Assembly: GCF_023028105.1 (NCBI RefSeq)
Contig: NZ_CP095491.1
Location: 1,240,001 to 1,304,000, forward strand
Origin: Halosolutus gelatinilyticus
Lineage (GTDB): Archaea; Halobacteriota; Halobacteria; Halobacteriales; Natrialbaceae
DNA length: 64,000 bases
Direction of reading: 5' to 3'
A program made the translations under genes and the position numbers. How positions within the stretch are numbered: the first letter of the stretch is position 1; each line of letters starts with the position of its first letter. The notes beneath the pieces were generated by a model. The model did no database searches. It saw nothing but the letters and a program-made list of their open reading frames with translations, and was not told the DNA's origin. This document shows positions 57,610 through 64,000 of this stretch, one piece after another.

Positions 57610-58959
57610 TCACGACAGCAGGCTCGCGAGGTCGGCGACGTCTCGGTCTTCGATCGTCCGGATCGTCTCGATGAGCTCGTCGCGCTCGGTATCGGCGAGG
57701 TGCTCTCCGGTGATCGTCTCGACCTTCTCCTCGAGACCCTCCCACCCGATCGGATCCGTCGGATGGCCGCGGAACGCGTCCTTCTCGACCCGATAGGTGG
57801 TGCCGTCGTCCATCGTCACGTCGATGACGGCGGGCATCTCGCCGGCCTCGAAGCGCTCGGTGAGGTCGGAATCCTCGCTGACGTCGACGATTCGAAGCAG
57901 ATCCTGTACGTCGTCGCGCCGGATGCGCTCCGGTTCGTACTGCGCGAGCGAGAGGTCGCGATCGATCAGCGCCGCGGCGAGCATGTACGGCAGCGAGTGG
58001 TCCGCCTGGGCCCGGTTTTCGACCTCGTACCGGTTGCCCTCGCCGCCGCCGATGATGAGTTTCGCGCCGCCGAACGTCTCGAGCTTGATCCCCGCGACGT
58101 TCTCGGGGTCGATCCCCTCGCGTTCGGCGACTTCGATGATGCCCTCCACCGCGGACTGCGCGTAGGTCTCCGCGACGTAGCGCTTCGTCATCACGTCGTG
58201 CACGCGCTCGCCGGGCGTCAGGTCGACCTCGAACGGCCCCGAGATCACGGCCTGCCACCCCTTCCGGCCCTCGAAGAGGTTCCGCGGCCCGGCCATCCCG
58301 TTTTTCGCGAGCATCGCCGCGTAGACCGCGTTACGCGCTGCGTTGGCCGACGCGATGCCCTTCCACTCGTTGATCCTCCCGGTGCGGGTCACTCGAAGCG
58401 CGTTGTGCGCGGTCCCGGCGATCGCGATAGCGTTCCGAGTCTCGTCGCGGTCGAGGCCGAGGAGTTTCGACGCGCCGGCGGCGGTCGAGATGACGGTGTG
58501 CGTGACGTGGTCGAACCCCTTCTCGCGAACCGGCGCGTTCCAGGCGAGTTCGGCCTGAATCTCGTAGGCGATCGCCAGCCCCGCGAGCAGGTCCTCGCCC
58601 GTGGCATCGGCGTACTCTCCGGCGGCGACGACCGCGCCGACGTTGTCGCTCGGGTGGGGCGTCTCGTCGGGAGCGAGAAACGAATCCATGTAGTCGAGGT
58701 ACCTGACGAGCGCGGTGTTGTGCATCGCGGCCTGGACCGGCGACGCGCTCCCGTCGCGCAGCCAGAGGGTGCAAGGGCCGTTATCCTCGAGGTCCGTCAC
58801 CGTCCGGTGGACGATCCGGGGTGGTTCGGCCTCCTGCGCGGCGATCGCGATTCCGATCGAGTCGAGCAACCGCCGCTTGAGCGCGTCGCGAACGTCGTCG
58901 GAGAGGTCGCCGTAGCCGGTCCGCTGGACGAATTCCGCGAGCGTTTCCGTGGTGGTCAT
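57610..58959 (-). CDS. MmgE/PrpD family protein
   Basis: A 449-residue protein of the 2-methylcitrate dehydratase/cis-aconitate decarboxylase superfamily. The N-terminal helical domain (ALKRRLLDSIGIAIAA, HNTALVRYLDYMDSFLAP) contains the catalytic-site Asp-Ser-Phe region, and the TITGEHLADTERDELI segment ends the fold. Several reactions are known in this family, and no prpB/prpC genes are nearby, so a methylcitrate role is unproven. ATG 58959 (MTTTETLAEFVQRT) fits family starts. Confidence 0.87.
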   Translation of the reverse strand: MTTTETLAEFVQRTGYGDLSDDVRDALKRRLLDSIGIAIAAQEAEPPRIVHRTVTDLEDNGPCTLWLRDGSASPVQAAMHNTALVRYLDYMDSFLAPDETPHPSDNVGAVVAAGEYADATGEDLLAGLAIAYEIQAELAWNAPVREKGFDHVTHTVISTAAGASKLLGLDRDETRNAIAIAGTAHNALRVTRTGRINEWKGIASANAARNAVYAAMLAKNGMAGPRNLFEGRKGWQAVISGPFEVDLTPGERVHDVMTKRYVAETYAQSAVEGIIEVAEREGIDPENVAGIKLETFGGAKLIIGGGEGNRYEVENRAQADHSLPYMLAAALIDRDLSLAQYEPERIRRDDVQDLLRIVDVSEDSDLTERFEAGEMPAVIDVTMDDGTTYRVEKDAFRGHPTDPIGWEGLEEKVETITGEHLADTERDELIETIRTIEDRDVADLASLLS

Positions 58960-59159
58960 ACGCGCGGCTTCCACGGACGGCGTCAAACCTCTTGGCGTGG
59001 CGTCGCTCGAGCGACGGTCCCGATCGTCCGAGTCGCCGCGTATCGGCGTTGAGGGCGGTCGAGGCGGCGCGTTGGCGATTCGAGAGGTTCGCCCCCGTTT
59101 TGAACGGTCGTCGAGGGCAGGGTGTACGGCTTTGCCACCGATGCCGGTAGCCCTCCTCG

Positions 59160-59486
59160 ATGAGCCACATCGACGACGCGGACGAGATCAGATCGCTGGC
59201 GATCGGCGACGTCGGCCAGCTCTTCGAGGATGCGACGTTCCCCACGACGACCGAGGAGGTGCTCGCGGAGTTCGCCGACGTCGAGATCGTCTATCCGCGG
59301 GAGTCGGATCCGCTGCGGGCGATCCTCGAGACGTCCGGGCACGAGACCTACGAGACCAAAGACGAGCTCGAACTCGCGATCTTAAACGGCGTGCGTCGGG
59401 ACGCCGTGGGCCGGCCCCGGTACAGCGATCGCGGAGACAGCCCCCACGAGACGGACGAACACATGCGAAGCCAGCAATCGTTCTGA
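59160..59486 (+). CDS. DUF5789 family protein
   Basis: A 108-residue acidic protein resembling the haloarchaeal DUF5789 family: GDVGQLFEDATFPTTTEEVL near the start, and near the end DAVGRPRYSDRGDS, where Tyr-Ser-Asp-Arg-Gly is the typical closing motif. No function known. It begins a run of same-strand genes (DUF892 pair, glutamate-cysteine ligase) and lies 10 bp before the next gene. Confidence 0.78.
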   Translation: MSHIDDADEIRSLAIGDVGQLFEDATFPTTTEEVLAEFADVEIVYPRESDPLRAILETSGHETYETKDELELAILNGVRRDAVGRPRYSDRGDSPHETDEHMRSQQSF

Positions 59487-59496
59487 GGATCGACAG

Positions 59497-60087
59497 ATGA
59501 GCACGAGCGATCACGCGCCAGCGGACGCCCTCGCAGCCCAACTCGAGCGCCTCTACTACGTCGAGCGAGAGCTGCGTACCGAGCTCGAGACGCTCGCGAA
59601 CGACGTCGCGATCGACACCCTGGACGACGCGCGCGTCACGGAGTGTCGAGACGAACTGCGGGCGAGGATCGACGAGCACCGCGAGGAGACCGATCGTCAC
59701 CGCGAGCGAGTCGAGGAGGCCTTCGACGTGCTCGGCGAAGAGCCGTCGACGCGGCGCGCGCCCGAACTCGACGGGCTGCTCGCGGACAAGGAGGCGTTCA
59801 ACAACGTCGTCTTGAACGACGAGCTGCGGCCGCTGTACTACCTCGAAGTCGCCCTGAAACTCGAAGCGATCGAGTGTACCGCCTACGAGACGGCGATGGC
59901 GATCGCCGGCGCGCTCGGCGACGAGGGCGACGCCGTCATCGACGCGCTGCAGGATAGCTACGACGAGGAACGCGCGATGCGAACGGATCTCGAATCGCTG
60001 GCCGACGGCGACGCGATCGAGACGCTGCTCGCCGCGACGACGGTCGACGAGAACGCCGACCGGAGTTCGCTCGACCGATCGTGGTGA
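59497..60087 (+). CDS. DUF892 (YciE/YciF-like) ferritin-like protein, copy 1
   Basis: A 196-residue four-helix-bundle protein. ERLYYVERELRTELETLAND at the start and EAIECTAYETAMAIAGALG later give the Glu, His and Tyr pattern of DUF892 (YciE/YciF), ferritin-like proteins associated with stress and metal binding. The middle (about 70-110) is charged and likely loops out. It follows the DUF5789 gene by 10 bp, so they may be co-transcribed. Confidence 0.78.
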   Translation: MSTSDHAPADALAAQLERLYYVERELRTELETLANDVAIDTLDDARVTECRDELRARIDEHREETDRHRERVEEAFDVLGEEPSTRRAPELDGLLADKEAFNNVVLNDELRPLYYLEVALKLEAIECTAYETAMAIAGALGDEGDAVIDALQDSYDEERAMRTDLESLADGDAIETLLAATTVDENADRSSLDRSW

Positions 60088-60126
60088 CCGCGTCGAACGC
60101 ATCCAGCCACACATACCTCTCCATCC

Positions 60127-60621
60127 ATGAACCTCGAAACGCTCGAAGACCTGTTCGGCCACCGACTCCAGCACGTCTATTACGCCGAACGAACGCACGT
60201 GGAATTGCTTTCGGAGATGGCGGCGGACGCCGAGCACGATCTGGCCGATCGGTTCGCGGCCCACCGCGATCGGACCGAAACTCACGTGGAACGACTCGAG
60301 GACGCGTTCGCAGCCCTCGGTCGACGGCCGACAGCGAGTCGATCGCGGGCGGTCGACGGCCTGGCCGAGTCGCGTCGCGTGCGCCTCGACGCGGGCGAGC
60401 CGCCCGCCGTCGTCGACTTCGAGATCGGACTCGCGGCCGAACGCCTCGAGATCAGGTCGTACGAGATGCTACTCAGGCTCGCCGGTCGGCTGGCCTACGC
60501 GGACGACGTCACCGCGCCGCTCGAAGCAACCCTCGAGGAGGAGCGCGAAGCGCTCGACGCGTTCGAGAACGTCGAGTCCGACCTATCGCTTCCGGTCGCG
60601 ACCGGGAGCGAACGCGACTGA
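60127..60621 (+). CDS. DUF892-like ferritin-fold protein, copy 2
   Basis: A 164-residue paralogue of the preceding gene: ETLEDLFGHRLQHVYYAERTHVELLSEM starts the bundle, and AAERLEIRSYEMLLRLAGRLAYADDV carries the second helix pair. The ligand pattern is partly reduced compared with copy 1. It is 39 bp downstream of copy 1. Confidence 0.75.
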   Translation: MNLETLEDLFGHRLQHVYYAERTHVELLSEMAADAEHDLADRFAAHRDRTETHVERLEDAFAALGRRPTASRSRAVDGLAESRRVRLDAGEPPAVVDFEIGLAAERLEIRSYEMLLRLAGRLAYADDVTAPLEATLEEEREALDAFENVESDLSLPVATGSERD

Positions 60622-60805
60622 GGACCGCGACGGCTCCTGCGTTCGGCGGCCCGGCGACTCGGAAATACCGCATGCGGCTGCAGGGCGGTTCGATTCGACG
60701 ACCACGACCGAACAAACGAGACGACATCGTACGAACGCCCGATTTTCACCGATCGCGCCGATCGAATCGTCGGAACGAGTACCCGAACGGCCGAGACAAT
60801 CAGGA

Positions 60806-61900
60806 ATGAACACGGGCATCGAAGTCGAGTACTGGGTGACCGATCGGAACGGCGAGCTCGCGCCGCCGGGCGAACTCACCGACGGCTCCGATCGGACCGT
60901 CGAGGAGTTCGTCGAACCGCTGGTCGAACTGAAAACGCAACCGTGCGAGTCGATCGACGCGCTCCGGCGTCGGTTTCTCCGGCAGCTCGACGAGGTTCTC
61001 TCGCGCGCCGACGAACTGGACAAGCGACTCGTCCCGCTCGGAACCCCGATCAACTGCGACGGGGTTTCGCGCCGCTCCGGCGAGCGCGGACGCATTCAGG
61101 AGGCCGTCGTCGGATCCGACTTCGCCCGCGCCAAGTACTGTGCGGGGACGCACATCCACGTCGAGAAACGGAACGTCACCGACCAGCTCAACGCGCTCAT
61201 CGCGCTGGATCCGGCGCTCGCGCTCGTCAACTCGTCGCCGTACGTTCGGGGAACGCCCGTCGCGAACGGCGCCCGGGCCTACTGGTACCGGAAGAAGGCG
61301 TACGAAGAGTTCCCGAAACACGGTCAGCTGTGGGCCTACGTCGACACCGTCGGCGAGTGGCGCCGCCGCCTCGAATGCCGGTTCGAGGAGTTCAAAGCGG
61401 CGGCGATCGAGGCGGGCGTCGACGAAGCCGCGGTCGAGGACCACTTCTGTCCCGACGACGTGGTCTGGACGCCGATTCGGTTGCGAGAGTCGATGCCGAC
61501 CGTCGAGTGGCGATCGCCGGACGCGGCGCTCCCGAGCCAGCTCCTGCGGCTGACCGCGGAGGTGCGGGCGGTGATGGAGCGACTCCACCACACCAACGTC
61601 CGGATCGGCGACCACGGCGGCCGCGAACCGGGTCGCGTCTCGACCGATGGGATCACGCTCCCCGATTTCGAGACCGCGTGCGACCTCGCGGACGTCGCGA
61701 TGCGCACCGGGATCGAGAACGACCGGGTCGCCGCCTACCTCGATCGAATGGGGTTCTCGGTCGCCGACTACCACCCGATCTCGACCCGAATCGACGGCCG
61801 GCAGTACGTCACCCGGAGCGACGCGCGCGATCTCCGGCTCGAGTACGCGAACGCGCTCGAAGCCGACGTCGAGACGTTACTGAGAACCGTCGAGTCCTGA
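60806..61900 (+). CDS. gshA: Glutamate-cysteine ligase, GCS2 family
   Basis: A 364-residue ATP-dependent ligase of the GCS2/YbdK type. Haloarchaea accumulate gamma-glutamylcysteine in place of glutathione and use such an enzyme to make it. The N-terminal GIEVEYWV Glu-rich strand binds the metal-nucleotide, and AGTHIHVE (about residue 113) and the later conserved Arg/Asp residues (HTNVRIGDHGGRE) match the family. It follows the ferritin-like genes on the same strand. Confidence 0.88.
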   Translation: MNTGIEVEYWVTDRNGELAPPGELTDGSDRTVEEFVEPLVELKTQPCESIDALRRRFLRQLDEVLSRADELDKRLVPLGTPINCDGVSRRSGERGRIQEAVVGSDFARAKYCAGTHIHVEKRNVTDQLNALIALDPALALVNSSPYVRGTPVANGARAYWYRKKAYEEFPKHGQLWAYVDTVGEWRRRLECRFEEFKAAAIEAGVDEAAVEDHFCPDDVVWTPIRLRESMPTVEWRSPDAALPSQLLRLTAEVRAVMERLHHTNVRIGDHGGREPGRVSTDGITLPDFETACDLADVAMRTGIENDRVAAYLDRMGFSVADYHPISTRIDGRQYVTRSDARDLRLEYANALEADVETLLRTVES

Positions 61901-61937
61901 CCGCGGTCGGACGGGTGCCCGCCGCCGTGCCGCCGTC

Positions 61938-62744
61938 TCAGATGAGGCCGACGATGAACGCCGCACCCATCCCGACGAGGATGATCGCCGTCACCGTCGG
62001 CAGATACGGCGTGTAGCGCTCGATCCGATCGCGGTGACGTTCGTAGCCGGCGAGCAACAGCAGCGTCGGCAGAACGATCGCGACGATCACCGCGAACGAG
62101 TAAACGAGCATCAGTTCGAGACAGCGATCGGTACCGGCGCCGCCGCAGATCGCGAGGATCTGGACGGGTTCCTCGTGGGCGAATCCGAGGAGAAGCGCCG
62201 TCGTCCCGAGGGCAGCCAGCCCCCGTTCGGCGTGCTCCTCGCTGAGGTGGTGGTGGCCGCCGCCGGGAAGTGCCGAACGAACGCGGGCGAGTACACCGGT
62301 ATCAGCGCCGTCAGCGTGGACGTGGTGATTCTGGGGACCGTGTTCGTGACAATCGTGCCCGTGGTGGTCGTGATGGCTGTGACGATCGTGACCGCGTTCG
62401 TCGCGATGCGCGCGCTCCGGTTCGTGGCGATGGTGGCTGTGATCGCCGTGCCCGCCGCGTCGATACTCGTGGACGCCGAGCAGGATCAGGAGGACGCCCG
62501 CGACGTAGCGCATCCACGGCCCCTCCGCGAATTCGGCGAAGGCGCCGAACCAGACGTACGCCACCACGAGCGCGACGCTGCTGAGGAGGTGTCCGATCCC
62601 GAGCACCAGCGCCGCGACGACGCCGTACAACCAGCGCCGTCGTCGGTTCAGCGCGTACGTCGCCGCGATCGGCCAGCCGTGGTCCGGCAGGACGCCGTGA
62701 ACGAACCCGATCAGGACGACGCCGGCGACGACTCCGATCTCCAT
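61938..62744 (-). CDS. NicO/RcnA-like nickel-cobalt exporter
   Basis: A 268-residue six-helix membrane protein. The N-terminal GFVHGVLPDHGWPIA carries the His-x4-Asp-His motif of the NiCoT/RcnA families, and GFAHEEPVQILAICGG is a second metal-site helix. Between helices 3 and 4 a loop of about 50 residues (about 95-150) is extremely rich in His and Asp, a likely metal sensor or sink. Export of Ni or Co is the likely role. Convergent with the ligase gene. Confidence 0.82.
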   Translation of the reverse strand: MEIGVVAGVVLIGFVHGVLPDHGWPIAATYALNRRRRWLYGVVAALVLGIGHLLSSVALVVAYVWFGAFAEFAEGPWMRYVAGVLLILLGVHEYRRGGHGDHSHHRHEPERAHRDERGHDRHSHHDHHGHDCHEHGPQNHHVHADGADTGVLARVRSALPGGGHHHLSEEHAERGLAALGTTALLLGFAHEEPVQILAICGGAGTDRCLELMLVYSFAVIVAIVLPTLLLLAGYERHRDRIERYTPYLPTVTAIILVGMGAAFIVGLI

Positions 62745-62879
62745 ACGCGAACGGGGCGTACGAGGGGGTAAACAGGTTGTTATGACCGGTCTCGGGCGAC
62801 CGTAATACGCCTGTTAGAAATTGATAACTTTCGAGTAGTATTGCTAAAAACCGCTATCCTCGACCACAATATTGTGAAT

Positions 62880-63449
62880 TTAGTTCCCGTCGTCGTACTC
62901 GTACTCTTCCTCCGGATCCTCGACACCCTCCGTTCGCGAGCCCACCCAGGCGCCGAGCGAGAGCCCGTAGACGAGGTGGCCGGCGTGAAACAGCGCGAGT
63001 TCGTCGCCGCCGAGTCGAATACCGAGTAGTTCCTTCAACATCACTTGCGAGCCGAACGCCGAGAGGGCCATGCCGTAGATCATTCCCCAAATGATGCCCC
63101 GCTGCTCGGGCTCGATCGATCGCTCGGCGTCTTGCAGCGCGAACAGGCCGCCAAAGATCGCGCCCGCCTGGATTCCGTACGCAAAGTGCAAGAGGAGGCC
63201 GGCTATCGGGTGCTCGTCGGGATCGCCGCCGGCGACGTACTGCGACCAGAAGTTCGCCGACGGCGGCAGCGATCGCATGATCGGCAGCCGGAACGCCGTC
63301 ATGATGATGGTCGCGACGAACCCAGCCTGGAGCCCGCGAATCGCCGCGTAGACGGCGTGTTCGGTCTGCGACTGTTCGGCCGTCGCACGCGGCCCCTCGC
63401 GGGGTTCGCTCGTCGATCGAAACCGCGGGATCCGGTCTTGGAGAGCCAT
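62880..63449 (-). CDS. Four-helix membrane protein (YagU-like)
   Basis: A 189-residue membrane protein with a hydrophilic N-terminal 35 residues, helices at about 40-60, 85-110, 118-140 and 155-175, and an acidic tail of Glu/Asp/Tyr. The layout (GLQAGFVATIIMTAF... HFAYGIQAGAIFGGLF... GLSLGAWVG) resembles the YagU/DUF1440-type proteins, of unknown function. Confidence 0.6.
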   Translation of the reverse strand: MALQDRIPRFRSTSEPREGPRATAEQSQTEHAVYAAIRGLQAGFVATIIMTAFRLPIMRSLPPSANFWSQYVAGGDPDEHPIAGLLLHFAYGIQAGAIFGGLFALQDAERSIEPEQRGIIWGMIYGMALSAFGSQVMLKELLGIRLGGDELALFHAGHLVYGLSLGAWVGSRTEGVEDPEEEYEYDDGN

Positions 63450-63663
63450 GATGGAGACGATGTCGCTACCACGGACAGCCGCTTAACGGTCCGGCGCGCT
63501 GTCTAATGCCCGGCGGCTGGCGGCGACCGATCGGCGACAGGTTCGCCCCCGCGGCTGGACGGAGAGAGAGCGATGGATCCGCGCCCGGCAGGCCGATTTC
63601 GGCAGCCTTCGGCGGTCGAGGCCGAACGGTGCGTATTTACGGCGACTCCCGGAACGGCACAGC

Positions 63664-64000
63664 ATGAGATTCGGCGTTCTCAGCACGGCGGGAATCGCTC
63701 GGAAAGCCTTCCTTCCGGCTATCGAGCCGACGGAACACGAGGTAACGGCGATCGCGTCCCGCGATCCGGACCGGGCGCGGTCCGTCGCCGACGCGTACGG
63801 TATTCCGGAGTGGTACGATGGATACGACGACCTGCTCGCGGACGCGGACGTCGACGCGGTGTACGTTCCGGTGCCGAACGCGTTGCACGCCCGCTGGACG
63901 AAACGGGCGGCGGACGCCGGCCTCGACGTCCTCTGCGAGAAACCGTTGGCCGTCGACGCGGACGAAGCACGCGACGTCGTCGACCGCTGCGCCGAGCGCG
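63664..64000 (+). CDS. Gfo/Idh/MocA-family oxidoreductase (3' end outside window)
   Basis: The first 112 codons of an NAD(P)-dependent dehydrogenase. The Rossmann motif is replaced by RFGVLSTAGIARKAFLPAI, where Gly-x-x-x-x-Ala-Gly is as in many sugar dehydrogenases of this family. VDAVYVPVPNALHARW follows and then CEKPLAVD, with the lysine of the family EKP motif. The substrate (sugar, inositol or other polyol) cannot be told from this part. The frame runs off the right edge. Confidence 0.9.
   Translation, partial: MRFGVLSTAGIARKAFLPAIEPTEHEVTAIASRDPDRARSVADAYGIPEWYDGYDDLLADADVDAVYVPVPNALHARWTKRAADAGLDVLCEKPLAVDADEARDVVDRCAER

Overview
The window is chromosomal DNA of a halophilic archaeon (class Halobacteria). 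It is GC-rich and its proteins are strongly acidic (Asp/Glu-rich, Lys-poor). Archaeal information-processing genes (thermosome, RIO1 kinase, Pno1-like KH protein, SUI1 factor, Orc1/Cdc6) sit beside the bacterial-type repair genes usual in this class (uvrB, uvrC, NAD-dependent ligA, a MutS-family ATPase). Small haloarchaea-specific families (HalOD1, SPW, DUF5789, DUF1059, CPxCG-like zinc microprotein) and Tat-exported proteins fit the same group. I cannot fix the genus; a Natrialbales-like genome is a guess.

Layout. 1-8.8 kb: the 3' part of leuS, a DUF2071 protein, a sugar-porter MFS transporter, an ornithine cyclodeaminase/alanine dehydrogenase-type enzyme, the thermosome subunit with a clear archaeal promoter, a KH-domain ribosome-biogenesis protein and a small phosphodiesterase. 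9.2-18.1 kb: an iron-regulated siderophore operon of six genes (aminotransferase, decarboxylase, synthetase, acetyltransferase, N-hydroxylase, synthetase), most joined by 4-bp start/stop overlaps and preceded by three DtxR/IdeR-like palindromes (TTAGG-N4-CCTAA). The gene order matches the rhizobactin 1021 operon rhbABCDEF, so the likely product is a schizokinen-type citrate hydroxamate. 18.2-24.3 kb: SPW membrane protein, trpS, rio1, a MITE-like element, a methanethiol oxidase (SBP56)/[2Fe-2S] ferredoxin pair, and a HalOD1/Lrp pair.

24.6-46.4 kb: ligA, two very small proteins (one a 30-aa zinc microprotein), an ABC-2 exporter, uvrC, a gene-poor lower-GC stretch (32.3-33.2 kb), a SUI1 factor, a GNAT enzyme, an orphan NrfD-type membrane protein, a manganese/heavy-metal exporter-like protein, uvrB, a glutamine amidotransferase, a Tat-exported multicopper oxidase with a His/Met/Asp-rich loop and an odd basic tail, and an Orc1/Cdc6 protein. 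46.5-64 kb: a DUF1059 mini-protein, a MutS-family protein, a second copy of the MITE-like element, a SagB-type double nitroreductase, a Tat-exported hydrolase with PKD domain and PGF-type C-terminus, a second amidotransferase paralogue overlapping a convergent metallophosphoesterase, a PQQ-propeller lipoprotein, an MmgE/PrpD protein, a stress-like run (DUF5789, two DUF892 ferritin-like proteins, a GCS2-type glutamate-cysteine ligase), a NicO-type metal exporter, a membrane protein and the start of a Gfo/Idh/MocA oxidoreductase.

The points most worth a second look are: the two roughly 280-bp elements with perfect 19-20 bp terminal inverted repeats and an internal stem whose sequence differs but whose pairing is kept; the siderophore promoter, whose transcript seems to begin at a 22-codon reading frame that is either a leader peptide or the frameshifted N-terminus of the aminotransferase; and the position of the siderophore block between KH/thermosome and rio1, genes often neighbours in archaea. 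No rRNA, tRNA or CRISPR array was recognised.
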